Positions 23,497 through 36,251 are shown, counted from the first letter of the stretch. The stretch is DNA of 64,000 nucleotides from Corbicula japonica (GCA_038501625.1 JAZAYU010000008.1:12674620-12738619), one strand, 5' to 3'. The notes: generated from the sequence alone by a model not told the origin. Numbers and translations: made by a program.

Positions 23497-23999
23497 TCGA
23501 CCAAGATAATTTGGCGATGTTTACCTTGGTGTGCTTACATCGGCGTTACAGGTAAACAATGAATTAATATTTTACCGTTGTTTAATACAAAGCGGAACGC
23601 GCCCAACATGTGTGTCATTAGCCGAGTGGTCTAAGACACACACAATTAAAATACTTTGAAATACAAATGTAGCTACGTTTTATTTTACATTTTACTTTCC
23701 TTTTTTCAAAATAATTATTTCGCGATAAAATTAATTGAAGCGAAATGCATACAATACTTTGAAATTACTGCAATAAAACATAAAATATATATTTAATATA
23801 TATCTCCAAAAGCCGTGTGTAAGTGTGAATCGAACCCGTTCGAAAAAGTTAGGACATTGCCAGACCGACGCGTAAACCACTGTGCTATCGAGGCGATGTG
23901 ATAAAATAAGCATAACAGTACTCTTAACGTGTAAATTTGCCTTAACCCATGTTTATATTCTATAAATAATTGTAAACATCGCCAAATTATCTTGGTCGA
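23497..23999. mobile_element. 0.5 kb MITE-like element with perfect 27-bp TIRs
   Basis: Positions 23497-23523 and 23973-23999 are exact reverse complements (27 of 27), starting TCGACCAAGATAATTTGG. The interior has no transposase but carries a tRNA-derived SINE head on the minus strand (23812-23894). Perfect TIRs suggest a recent insertion. Target-site duplications were not clear. Confidence 0.8.
23812..23894 (-). repeat. tRNA-derived SINE head
   Basis: On the minus strand, an A-box-like TAGCACAGTGGTTTACGCG is followed about 40 nt later by a B-box-like GGGTTCGATTC. The acceptor-stem pairing is poor and the anticodon arm is not credible, so this is not a functional tRNA gene. Confidence 0.6.
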
Positions 24000-24003
24000 C
24001 AAA

Positions 24004-24295
24004 TAGTATACTATTATGTGTATATTGCTTCCTAATTAACGAACATCGATAATACCTTAGACGAATTTGACGAACCTTTTTATCATCGTTTTCTGATCAG
24101 ATTTCGATATATTTATAAAGCTTGCGTTCAACAGGTAGAAATGTGATAAGTAGTAGAAAATGATATATAATTGGCCTATCAATGGTAACATGTTGCACGC
24201 TGTCCATCTGAGGCATATTGCAATATTCCTACTTATGCAAAGTACAAAGACTAGTAGTAAATGTAATTAATTCTTGCAGAAATAATACTCATTCT

Positions 24296-24349
<54 letters not shown>

Positions 24350-25646
24350 CGCAACAGAAAAACAAGAAGAACAATAAACAACAGCGAGCATTTTAACAAG
24401 AATCATTAGTATGCTGGATAAAAACAAACAAACAAAGAAGATGCTACCAAAAATACGACGGAATGCTAGAAATGCGAAAGAGTGATACTACAAATGTAAT
24501 TATACGCGTACTGTTGAAAATGTTGACATAAACAAAAGTGTACAAATGTAAACACTAGGTGTACGACAAGGAAAAATACTTAGTACCGCTCCAGGTAACG
24601 CAATTTTTATTTTGCCTTACTCATGTACAAATGTAAATGCGCTTTACGAAAAGTGTTTTTTTTTAAATAATGTTCATAGCACAAATAGCCCCGTACGTGA
24701 AACGTACTTGGCACTTTTCGTCCGTAGAAAGTACGTTTTACTTATGTTTTACATAAGTTAAACATTCGTACGAAATACCTACAAATTAAAACGTACGTTT
24801 TCCATTACCATACATAAAACGTGAATACGTTTCTCATGAATGCAGATTTGCTCTAATAGAACTAATTTAAAGTTTTAAATGTGTAGCATTGTCCATTTTG
24901 AAAAAAAGCTATTACAGTGAGTTTCAAAAAAAAAATACTTTAATATATATTATAACTTTTTATATTTTAATAACTCATAAATTTGGATTAGGCACTGTCC
25001 TCTTTTGTCTTAATCTCTTGGAAGATTAGAAGATGCAAAATAATCAGATTTCCTATGCCTAACTTCTAATACACGAACCCAGGGAGAGTTCTTCGGAATG
25101 ATTAGTAACATTTTAAAGACGATTTCAAACCCCGACGTAACCTGACAAATTAACTATTTTATCTGTAAAACCAAACTTACAGTAACTTTTATTTGAAAAA
25201 TTACAGTCACTATAAGTATGACTGTCATTTGGTTCAAAACTTACGCATAACGTGTGAAAAGTCTCAACCAAACGTCCGTGGTACTAGTTGTACGTATTTC
25301 GTACGTAAGATGACGTAGGTTTTACAAACTGGGATATTTTTGCTGTGATAAATAACTGTTTCATTGAAATGTTGTTGTTGTTGTTGTTGTTTATAAAATA
25401 AATTACTTACATCAGAATTGAAGAAATATACAATGATATTCATCCGGAACGTATTATTTAGCTGAATTGATATATTATTCCTTCAAGTAATGTTCTTCAA
25501 GTCATTCAACTTCATCCACAAAGCAGACCAAATTCTAATTAGAATAACAAAATAAAATAAAACTATCAAAAGGAAGGTATTTTTGTTTATAATTAAATGA
25601 GGGGAACAAAAATTTTTATTGAAAACTTAAATTATGCTTTAAATCA
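24004..25646. other. Gene-free stretch
   Basis: AT-rich. Contains the AAT microsatellite, several short inverted blocks around ACGTACG/CGTACGT motifs at 24640-24840 and 25250-25330, and a (TTG)n tract near 25370. No coding exon was seen. Confidence 0.55.
24297..24350. repeat. (AAT)n microsatellite
   Basis: About 18 uninterrupted AAT units. The poly-Asn frame across it is an artefact. Confidence 0.95.
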
Positions 25647-25984
25647 AAGGTTGTGTGGAGATGGCTATGACATCGAAGATCGAAGATCGAAATTCAATAT
25701 CGAGATGAATATCGAGCCAGCTCTGAGATCGAAATTCACATAAACGTTAATTTCGAGCTGGGATGAATATCGAGCCAGCTCTGAGATCGATATTCAAACA
25801 AAACCCTGCGAATATCGAGCTGGGGTGAATATCGAGCCAGCTCTGAGAACAAAATTCAGATAAAAGTGAATTTCGAGCTGGGATGAATATCGAGCCAGCT
25901 CTGAGATCGAAATTCAAACAAAACCCTGCGAATATCGAGCTGGGGTGAATATCGAGCCAGCTCTGAGATCGAAATTCAGATAAA

Positions 25985-26085
25985 AAGGTGAAATATGCAT
26001 ATCAGGAATCGCCACATTCAGAAAAAACAGCCTCCCCACACAGTCAAGATGAAGAGAGGGAGAGAGCATGGTTAATAAAACGAAA
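25985..26085. repeat. P3 dispersed repeat (5' part) inside the satellite
   Basis: It matches 38432-38530 almost base for base, including GGTGAAATATGCATATCAGG and CCCCACACAGTCAAGA. It interrupts the inverted left part of the satellite, close to the symmetry centre. Confidence 0.85.
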
Positions 26086-26102
26086 TCGAAATTCAGATAA
26101 AA

Positions 26103-26137
26103 GTGTTGGGTTAGGGTTAGGGTTAGTTAACCCTCAC
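26103..26137. repeat. Telomere-type TTAGGG repeats at the satellite symmetry centre
   Basis: The sequence GGGTTAGGGTTAGGGTTAG followed by TTAACCC sits exactly between the mirrored satellite blocks AAATTCAGATAAAAGTG (left) and CACTTTTATCTGAATTT (right). Confidence 0.9.
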
Positions 26138-29100
26138 TTTTATCTGAATTTCGATCTCAGTGCTGGCTCGATATTCACCACAGCTCGATATTCGCAGGGT
26201 TTTGTTGAAATATCGATCTCAGAGCTGGCTCGATATTCATCCCAGCTCGGAATTCACTTTTATCTGAATTTCGATCTCAGAGCTGGCTCGATATTCATCC
26301 CAGCACGATATTCGCAGGGTTTTGTTTGAATATCGATCTCAGAGCTGGCTCGATATTCATCCCAGCTCGAAATTCACTTTTATCTGAATTTCGATCTCAG
26401 AGCTGGCTCGATGTTCAACCTAGCTCGATATTCGCAGGGTTTTGTTTGAATATCGATCTCAGAGCTGGCTCGATATTCATCCCAGCTCGAAATTCACTTT
26501 TATCTGAATTTCGATCTCAGAGCTGGCTCGATATTCATCCCAGCACGATATTCGCAGGGTTTGTTTGAATATCGATCTCAGGGCTGGCTCGATATTCATC
26601 CCAGCTCGAAATTCACTTTTATCTGAATTTCGATCTCAGAGCTGGCTCGATATTCACCCCAGCTCGATATTCGCAGGGATTTGTTTGAATATCGTTCTCA
26701 GAGCTGGCTTGATATTCATCCCAGCTCGAAATTCACTTTTATCTGAATTTCGATCTCAGTGCTGGCTCGATATTCACCACAGCTCGATATTCGCAGGGTT
26801 TTGTTTGAATATCGATCTCAGTTGACTCGATATTCATCCCAGCTCGAAATTCACCTTTATCTGAATTTCGATCTCAGAGCTGGCTCGATATTCATCCCAG
26901 CACGATATTCGCAGGGTTTTGTTTGAATATCGATCTCAGAGCTGGCTCGATATTCATCCCAGCTCGAAATTCACTTTTATCTGAATTTCGATCTCAGAGC
27001 TGGCTCGATATTCACCCCAGCTCGATATTCGCAGGGTTTTGTTTGAATATCGATCTCAGAACTGGCTCGATATTCATCCCAGCTCGAAATTCACTTTTAT
27101 CTGAATTTCGATCTCAGAGCTGGCTCGATATTCATCCTAGCTCGATATTCGCAGGGTTTGTTTGAATATCGATCTCAGGGCTGGCTCGATATTCATCCCA
27201 GCTCGAAATTCACTTTTATCTGAATTTCGATCTCATAGCTGGCTCGATATTCACCCCAGCTCGATATTCGCAGGTTTTTGTTTGAATATCGATCTCAGAG
27301 CTGGCTCGATATTCATCCCAGCTCGAAATTCACTTTTATCTGAATTTCGATCTCAGAGCTGGCTCGATATTCACCCCAGCTCGATATTCGCAGGGTTTTG
27401 TTTGAATATCGAGCTCAGTTGACTCGATATTCATCCCAGCTCGAAATTCACTTTTATCTGAATTTCGATCTCAGAGCTGGCTCGATATTCACCCCAGCTC
27501 GATATTCGCAGGGTTTGTTTGAATATCGATCTCAGAGCTGGCTCGATATTCATCCCAGCTCGAAATTCACTTTTATCTGAATATTGATCTCAGAGCTGGC
27601 TCGATATTCATCCCAGCTCGATATTCGCAGGGTTTTGTTTGAATATCGATCTCAGATCTGGCTTGATATTCATCCCAGCTCGAAATTCACTTTTATCTGA
27701 ATTTCGATCTCAGAGCTGGCTCGATATTCACCCAAGCTCGATATTCGCAGTGTTTTGTTTGAATATCGATCTCAGAGCTGGCTCGATTTTCATCCCAGCT
27801 CGAAATTCACTTTTATCTGAATTTCGATCTCAGAGCTGGCTCGATATTCACCACAGCTCGAAATTCACTTTTATCTGAATTTCGATCTCAGAGCTGGCTC
27901 GATGTTCAACCCAGCTTGATATTCGCAGGGTTTTGTTTGAATATCGATCTCAGAGCTGGCTCGATATTAATCCCCGCTCGAAATTCACTTTTATCTGAAT
28001 TTCGATCTCAGTGCTGGCTCGATATTCACCCCAGCTCTATATTCGCAGGGTTTTGTTTGAATATCGATCTCAGAGCTGGCTCGATGTTCATCCCAGCTCG
28101 AAATTCACTTTTATCTGAATTTCGATCTCAGAGCTGGCTCGATATTCACCCCAGCACGATATTCGCAGGGTTTTGTTTGAATATCGATCTCAGAGCTGGC
28201 TCGATATTCATCCCAGCTCGAAATTCACTTTTATCTGAATTTCGATCTCAGAGCTGGCTCGATATTCACCCCAGCTCGATATTCGCAGGGTTTTGTTTGA
28301 ATATCGATCTCAGAGCTGGCTCGATATTCATCCCAGCTCGAAATTCACTTTTATCTGAATTTCGATCTCAGAGCTGGCTCGATATTCATCCCAGCACGAT
28401 ATTCGCAGGGTTTTGTTTGAATATCGATCTCAGAGCTGGCTCGATATTCATCCCAGCTCGAAATTCACTTTTATCTGAATTTCGATCTCAGAGCTGGCTC
28501 GATATTCACCCCAGCTCGATATTCGCAGGGTTTTGTTTGAATATCGATCTCAGAGCTGGCTCGATATTCACCCCAGCTCGATATTCGCAGGGTTTTGTTT
28601 GAATATCGATCTCAGAGCTGGCTCGATATTCATCCCAGCTCGAAATTAACTTTTATCTGAATTTCGATCTCAGAGCTGGCTCGATATTCATCCCAGCTCG
28701 ATATTCGCAGGGTTTTGTTTGAATATCGATCTCAGAGCTGGCTCGATATTCAACCCAGCTCGATATTCGCAGGGTTTTGTTTGAATATCGATCTCAGAGC
28801 TGGCTCGATATTCATCCCAGCTCGAAATTCACTTTTATCTGAATTTCGATCTCAGAGCTGGCTCGATATTCACCCCAGCTCGATATTCGCAGTGTTTTGT
28901 TTGAATATCGATCTCAGAGCTGGCTCGATATTCATCCCAGCTCGAAATTCACTTTTATCTGAATTTCGATCTCAGTGCTGGCTCGATATTCAGCCCAGCT
29001 CGATATTCGCAGGGTTGTGTTTGAAAATCGATCTCAGGGCTGGCTCGATATTCATCCCAGCTCGAAATTCACTTTTATCTGAATTTCGATCTCAGAGCTG

Positions 29101-31098
29101 GCTCGATGTTAAACCCAGCTTGATATTCGCAGGGTTTTGTTTGAATATCGATCTCAGAGCTGGCTCGATATTCATCCCAGCTCGAAATTCACTTTTATCT
29201 GAATTTCGATCTCAGAGCTGGCTCGATATTCACCCCAGCTCGATATTCGCAGGGTTTTGTTTTAATATCGATCTCAGAGCTGGCTCGATGTTCATCCCAG
29301 CTCGAAATTCACTTTTATCTGAATTTCGATCTCAGAGCTGGCTCGATATTCATCCCAGTACGATATTCGCAGGGTTTGTTTGAATATCGATCTCAGAGCT
29401 GGCTCGATATTCATCCCAGCTCGAAATTCACTTTTATCTGAATTTCGATCTCAGAGCTGGCTCGATATTAATCCCAGCTCGATATTCGCAGGGTTTTGTT
29501 TGAATATCGATCTCAGAGCTGGCTCGATATTCATCACAGCTCGATATTCACTTTTATCTGAATTTCGATCTCAGAGCTGGCTCGATATTCACCCCAGCTC
29601 GATATTCGCATGGTTTTGTTTGAATATCGATCTTAGGGCTGGCTCGATATTCATCCCAGCTTGAAATTCACTTTTATCTGAATTTCGATCTCAGAGCTGG
29701 CTCGATGTTCAACCCAGCTCGATATTCGCAGGGTTTTGTTTGAATATCGATCTCAGAGCTGGCTCGATATTCATCCCAGCTCGAAATTCACTTTTATCTG
29801 AATTCACTTTTATCTGAATTTCGATCTCAGAGCTGGCTCGATATTCATCCCAGCTCGATATTCGCAGGGTTTTGTTTGAATATCGATCTCAGGGCTGGCT
29901 CGATATTCATCCCAGCTCGAAATTCACTTTTATCTGAATTTCTATCTCAGAGCTGGCTCGATGTTCAACCCAGCTCGATATTCGCAGGGTTTTGTTTGAA
30001 TATCGATCTCAGAGCTGGCTCGATATTCATCCCAGCTCGAAATTCACTTTTATCTGAATTTCGATCTCAGAGCTGGCTCGATATTCACCACAGCTCGATA
30101 TTCGCAGGGTTTTGTTTGAATATCGATCTCAGAGCTGGCTCGATATTCATTCCAGCTCGAAATTCACTTTTATCTGAATTTCGATCTCAGTGCTGGCTCG
30201 ATATTCACCCCAGCTCGATATTAGCAGGGTTTTGTTTGAATATCGATCTCAGATCTGGCTCGATATTCATCCCAGCTCGAAATTAACTTTTATTTGAATT
30301 TCGATCCCAGAGCTGGCTCGATATTCATCTCGATATTGAATTTCGATCTTCGATCTTCGATGTCATAGCCAACTTCACACACCTTTAAATCAAAAGACCA
30401 CCCTTACAAAAATTTAGCATTTTTCCGGTATGAAGTTAACAACTTTTAATTAAAACAATAACAAAAACAGACCTCATTCTCATAAACCAAGAACAAAATA
30501 AAATTGTAAAAATGCTTTTAAAAGTTAACTTTATTACATTACTAACCAAATTAAGATGGACAATGCATTATTTTTAAGTTGCAAACCATCAACTCAGCGT
30601 TGACTTGAAAATTGAAAATTTGGTTACATGACATAGCGCAAAATTGGAAATGTCAGAAAACGAAAATTTGTCTTACAACAACAACAACAACAACAAACTT
30701 TATTACGTCAAGGTTGCATAGTAACAACAGACAAAGTGTAATAATAAAAGCGAATTCTACAATTTTGTGGATAGTGAATCGGGAACCTTATTTTCTAATA
30801 GTCAAAAATAAAAGAAAAAAGAAGAAGAATTATTATAAAAAGAACGAGTTTTATGGTCCCATACACAACTAGGAGTAGAAACAATTGAATGCACTTTACA
30901 GTTTGTAATGAATCAATGTAGAGTGATATCAAGGTATTTAGAGTTATATTATGTGGGTCTACGACCGAAATAAGTAAAAAGAACAGTGTCAACTTATTAA
31001 GTACATAAGTCTAAATACGGTATTTGACAGACTATGTAGAGAGAAGAGAAGTTTTTTCCCTAGCACAATCAAAAACTATATCAGTAAAACATACGTGT

Positions 31099-31262
31099 CG
31101 TCTGATTTGGATCTGAACTGATCGTTTATTGTTCATAAATAACCTAATAAATCCAAAAGCGAACACTGCATATCCTGATCAGACGGCACGGATGTGCCGG
31201 CAGATATGGACCTACTCTGGTCGACAATGGGATAGAAACATACCCCATGGAGTAAAGGGTTA
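31099..31262. repeat. Palindromic dispersed repeat P2
   Basis: It shares ATAACCTAATAAATCC, ATCCTGATCAGACGGCAC and CATGGAGTAAAGGGTTA with the other full copies. The left arm is diverged. Confidence 0.75.
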
Positions 31263-34104
31263 TCTCATATTTATACACCGATTGACTGCTACTCGCACTG
31301 ATTGATAAATTGACTGCTATTAACACAATTATTATTTCAATAATCCTACAGAGAAACCTCTGCTAGTAAACATAAAGAGTCTAGACTGGCGACCAATCAG
31401 AAACTCTTCCAAGCAGAGTATCGATCCAGAAACTACCATTAACATGCTGGGTAAATACGCAACTAGCCAAATAATGCCATATTGATTTCCTTAGCACCGT
31501 AATGGACATATATTGTGATGAACTCGTTTAAGTGGTGCTGTTTTTATTGTCGTTCCTTGTGAAATGTGACCTCTGGGAGCAGGTGATTACTTTCTGATTA
31601 GACAGCTGGCCATACCAAAATATGTGGTAAGTTGACACTTGTATTTCTCTCTCAGCAGTTTACGTGGCTGGAGACGTTTTTCCTCAAATGTTCAATCTAA
31701 CCCGTAGGATATTGTTTGCAGGATCAGTACACGTTCGTCGATTGAGTGAAAATTTGTTATTTTGAAAGTATGGACGGCGCTTGACAATAACGCAACACCG
31801 CTGATCGTTCGTCTTTTAACTTCCGGTAGAAGCCGCATTGTTTACGTTGTTAACGTCACAGCAAACACTGGTCTCCCCGGGACACAAAGCAATCTTGTCA
31901 CGATGAGTGTGTTTATTTATGCTCAATAGCGGTCGAATTGTGTTTTATCGTCCCCACCCCGTCCCCCACTTTCCGACTTTTCATATTTAACTGGAATACA
32001 CATTTTACATAGTCCAGTCATCTTCAATAAATGCTACCCCACTTACCTTGATATCTTATGCTGGCATGCTGCAACAACAACAACGATTCGGTCTATTTAC
32101 GAATCTTCGTATTTCTGTTAATCCCCATGATCAAGCTCAATCATACCGAGTCTGCAATATTTTCATGTCAGTCGTATTTGGTGGCTTTCATAGTGTCCTT
32201 TAAATCTATTTTACGTGCTGCATGACAAAGTAGGCCTAATATATTGCTCGATGAAACATTTTTATATCCCATTCTTTTCAAACATTTTATAACCTATTCC
32301 TTTCACACAACTGCTGGCTTTTAGACATTTTTTCAACCAATAAAGTGAAAGTTTTGTAAATAATATCCGTATACAATTATTACCCAAATGGAAAAATGAA
32401 AAAAAATCTATTTCGATTAGGAGCAACTTTACAAAAGAGTCACTTAGCAGTGTGACGATAGCGTTTGAAGCGACTGAAAGAGGTATTCCGCGAGAATGTT
32501 TAATTTTATGCACAATAACGTATATATTTTTCTATTCTGTTTTGTGGAAAGGGGTTGAAAGAAGACAAACTCGAACGCTTGCTGTTTGCCGAAATACGTT
32601 AATAAAGAAAACTTACACTCTCGTGTGGTCAGCAGACATGAAAGCGAAAGTAATTTTAAGGAACGACAATTCTGCATCACACTTATTATTTTCGCGACAA
32701 AGCCTTAACTTATGGACAAAGCATCCGTCAGCTGAAAACAATATGTTATATTTGTGGATTATTATTTCATTGAAAATTTTTTAGAACCTCAATTAAACAA
32801 AATTGCATGACATGTTTACCTTTGTTTTAATGTGGCAACTATTTGTAACATGCTACCTAAATAGTCATCTTGTCCGATATTAAAGCATACATATTCAAAA
32901 AGAAATGCATTTTTTCCCCATGAAATTCTCTTAAATTTTATTGTAGCGGCAAAAAAATCATAACTTGTAATTATTATTCAAACTTTCTTAAATGCTTACA
33001 CGTAACATCTTCACAGCATTAAAAAATTTATTCTTTCAGTAGATGATATATTACTGGTATCTAATACATTATGTTTAAGCTACAAGACGTCTTTAAATGC
33101 ATTTTTCATATGTGTTCACATGAACAAATTACTAATTTCTAATATTAAGGTATTAACAAAGCCAGTACCTTTTTGAATACGTGTTTCAAATATATTCACA
33201 CAACCATAGTGATTCACGTAAATTTATTTGCCACATCCGAATACTTTTCACTATAGGATTCCCTGTTCTATGAATAAATAAAGAAAAAAGAACACTTGTG
33301 ACTAATTAAACTATGTCGTATATGTATTCGTCATTTGATATACTAGGAAATATTTTCATTCACTCCGTTACCATTTTTTCAAAAAGAAAGAAAGAAATTT
33401 CTTGTTTTTACTGTTTAATAGTTCATAAATGACAAACCTCCCTATTTGTAGTTTATCTAGCTGTTGAAGTTTAACAGTATAAAAGAAATAAATTAAACTG
33501 CTCTTACTGGCAAACTTTGTCATATTTGTCTGTAATTTAAACCCGGAAATAATTATGTTTTCCTACAGTGCGACGAATAATTCAATACAGGTAATATAGA
33601 GACAAGTCTTGAACGCAGAATAGTGTCCTGAAATCAGCTAGCGGCATTTTTATCGTCTTTATCGTGAATAACCTTTGTCTAGACTTAATTATTGTTGTTC
33701 ATTGAATTGGCACTGAAAATGGACAGTGTGATCGATATTTAATGATGTAAATATTGTTTGGAATATAACCTCTTTGTAAACATGAAATTTTAGACCAGCC
33801 TACCGCCATGAGTAGCTAATTTGTTACAATGAAACCTGTTTCCAAAAATTCCAATCTTGATACATAGATAGATTAACATAATGAAAGCAAGCGTTATAAT
33901 TAGTTTTTTGTTGTTGTGTCATATGAAACTTACGTTTTCATTTTACCAATGTTATGAAATACCACTCATCTTTAGAGACACACCATCTAAATGTAATTAT
34001 CTGCTATTTTACCATCTTATAAAGTGTTCAAGAACTCTCCATTGAAATGGAAGTTCGTATCCCAACAAATTAAAAAACCGAGCTGGAAAACACAACATAT
34101 GATA

Positions 34105-34190
34105 GTGCCATACTGGAATCGAGCCCGTACCGTAGGGCGGCCCTGCCCAGCAGCATGCAAATCCGAACGCACTACCGGACAAGTTTCAAA
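34105..34190 (-). repeat. tRNA-like SINE fragment
   Basis: On the minus strand, GTCCGGTAGTGCGTTCGGA resembles an A box region and GGGCTCGATTCC a B box. No functional cloverleaf is visible. Confidence 0.4.
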
Positions 34191-34766
34191 TGTGTTAGTA
34201 ACAAGAATTATGAATGTTGCATTTGTGAGTCTATCCTAACTACTATCGGTTGATGTGCAAATTCAGAATTCTAGTAGGTTTGACGAATTATATATATAGT
34301 TAAACAAGGGTGAAAACAAACATAAACATACAAAGAGCGAATATGCACAATACGGGAGAAATTCTCCTGTAAGAATTAAGGTACTACATTAACAGTCATA
34401 CAAATAATGTTACAAAAACGCAAGACAATCAATTACTTGAATTTGCATAGTTTTTTTGTAATCATGGTTGCTATTACTATTCATATTTAACAACTTATCA
34501 AATTTAAAGATATTAGGTCTATTAGTATACTCTGGTTTGATATATTTTAGTCTCATTGATCTTAAAATAGAGCATTCAAATATAGAATGAAATACGTCGC
34601 CTATACCAGTATTACATAGTGTACATACTCGATTTTCGAATAAAATATTATTCCAAGATCCTGTTTCAACTGGTAGTTTGTGATTTCTGGTTCTAAATTT
34701 GATAATATAATTTAAAAAGCGATCGTCTGTTTCAGTCAAGTATTTTTCAAATTTGAATTCATGTTT

Positions 34767-34822
34767 GAACAACCTATATATCCTTTCCGCGCCCGAACAA
34801 CCTATATATCCTTTCCGCGCCC
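34767..34822. repeat. Tandem duplication of a 28-bp transposon edge
   Basis: The 28-bp block starting GAACAACCTATATATCC occurs twice in direct tandem (34767-34794, 34795-34822), spanning the LINE/transposon border. Confidence 0.85.
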
Positions 34823-35789
34823 GACCCTGTTTTAAACGTATTTAAACGTGACAAAATTTTGACTTCTCAAACCCCGATCCTGTTTTACTGGAGGACGCCC
34901 GAAACTTATTTAAACGTATGCTTTTTTGCGATTTTAAAACCCACAACGTAAATCTGTGTAAATTTTTTAAATGCCCGTTGATAAGCGTATGTTTGAATAA
35001 AACATATACGCTTTTGTCCGTTACAGGTATTCTACCTTTTGATAAAATTCGGAATTTTCAACATGGTAAGAAACCCGATTAAAGAACTGTAAAACACGTA
35101 ATCTAACGTTACGGTCTTTCTTCTGTGAAAAAAGGTGGAATATGCATATCAAAAATAGTGCGTTAAAATCCCGAATCTCAACGCTCTTTTACGTAATGGG
35201 AAAAACCAAGTCGAAAAATTCGGTTTATCGCTGGAAGACTGTAACGGAAAATTCCGTAAATCAATTAACCTAATTAACAGTCATTAATTTTTATGTCATT
35301 GCAAAAAATGTCATTTTTAAGTAATTACTAGGTAGATATAGGTATTTTAACATAATTGATAACTGTTTTGGAGCCACTTTTTTATTTTGACAATAAAAGA
35401 TGAAGAAACAGCAACACTGTAATTAGATTGTTTTCTTAAAATTTGACTTTTTAAAATCATTAATTTTCTTATCAGATTATCTAAGTCACATGTAAATAAT
35501 TTCTTACTAAATGATATTTGAGAGAAAATATGCTATGCGTTCAAAGGACTAATAGTGTTAAAATACTAATCGATGATTCCGTGTTCTTCTAAATAGCAGA
35601 CAAAGTAAGGACTTTTTAATAAAAAGAAATAAAAATCGACAGGTTTCCGACGGAAAAACAGGGTCGGGTTTTGAAAAGCGATTTTTTTTATACGTTTAAA
35701 TACGTTTCGGACGTCCTCCCTTAAAACAGGGTCGGGTTTTGGGAAGTCAAAATTTTGTCACGTTTAAATACGTTATGGTCGTGAAAAGG
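34782..35789. mobile_element. 1 kb non-autonomous DNA transposon inserted in a LINE
   Basis: The terminal inverted repeats are about 110 bp. Both ends share CGTATTTAAACGTGACAAAA, TTTTGACTTC and, further in, CCTGTTTTA...GGACG...CCGAAAC (the right end in reverse complement). The interior is AT-rich with no transposase. ATATC occurs just outside both ends (ATATCCTTT and AAGGATATC) and may be a target-site duplication, though the tandem copy at the left edge blurs it. It interrupts a LINE reading frame. Confidence 0.8.
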
Positions 35790-36251
35790 ATATCTTGCAA
35801 CTGCTGGAATTTTCAATAGTTGTTAACCAATTGTTTAAAAATAAATCTCTGAGTTTTTGATGAACAGGGCAAGTAATCCATTTAGAGTTAGGGAAAAAGT
35901 GTGTTGACCATACATTTTGCATTCCACATGTATAAAGTATGTTCTTAATGTTTTTAGCCATTTAAATGTTGTAGCGCGAACGTTTGTATTATTAAAGTTA
36001 TGTAATAATAAGGTATACATATCTGTTGATATTTTTCTATCAATTGATGTGATCAACTTTGACCAAAATGAAATAATCCTAGTTTTTATATCAATTGAAA
36101 TTGACATAACACCTGTTTCTACGTATACCATTACATTTGGTGTCGAATTCTTTATTTTTAAAATATGTTTGAGGAACCTCAATTGAACTTTATCGATTGC
36201 ATCAAGGTTTCCGAAGCCCCAAATTTCGCAGAATTTGATATATGTAGCCAA

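Larger units (their letters stand above)
25647..30386. repeat. 4.7 kb foldback-like satellite element with inverted ends
   Basis: The two outer ends are reverse complements over about 90-100 bp (GGCTATGACATCGAAGATCG at left, its complement at right near 30362-30343, then the shared ATCGAGCCAGCTC). The left 0.3 kb holds about three units in minus orientation. After a short centre the remaining 4.2 kb holds about 35 units in plus orientation. The unit is a 120-bp dimer of two related 60-bp halves, each with 'atctcagagctggctcgatattc'-type cores; one half ends in a CACTTTTATCTGAA block, the other in GCAGGGTTTTGTTTGAA. As 120 is a multiple of three, 40-residue repetitive reading frames run through it; I do not regard these as genes. 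Confidence 0.93.
30387..34409. other. Gene-free stretch
   Basis: No supported exon. It contains a (CAA)n tract (30677-30696), a P2 copy (31099-31262), a dispersed motif near 32128-32200 that recurs at 55883-55960, and a tRNA-like SINE head (34105-34190). The open frame at 32452-32784 has no motif or splice support. Confidence 0.5.
34410..36251 (-). pseudogene. LINE 3'-terminal region, split by a DNA transposon
   Basis: Minus strand. The upstream block (36251-35800) encodes FCEIWGFGNLDAIDKVQLRF, STPNVMVYVETG and a frame-shifted KLRDLFLNNWLTTIENSSSC. The downstream block (34772-34410) resumes with FKHEFKFEKYL, IKFRTRNHKLPVETGSWNN and CTLCNTGIGDVFHSIFEC, a C-X2-C...H-X4-C knuckle. This is the post-RT C-terminal region known from non-LTR retrotransposons of molluscs. 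The two blocks would be contiguous if 34782-35789 were removed. Frameshifts show it is inactive. RT itself is not present. Confidence 0.8.

Noticed and set aside
23812..23894. A functional tRNA gene
   Set aside because: A and B boxes are recognisable but acceptor and anticodon stems do not pair; a SINE head is the better reading. The same applies near 34105, 55100, 57690 and 63888.
26140..30340. Long open frames encoding 40-residue repeats (…NIDLRAGSIFIPARNSLLSE…), up to 228 codons
   Set aside because: The 120-bp satellite period is a multiple of three, so any frame free of stops in one unit stays open. There are no start, splice or composition signals, and variants include frameshifts and stops.
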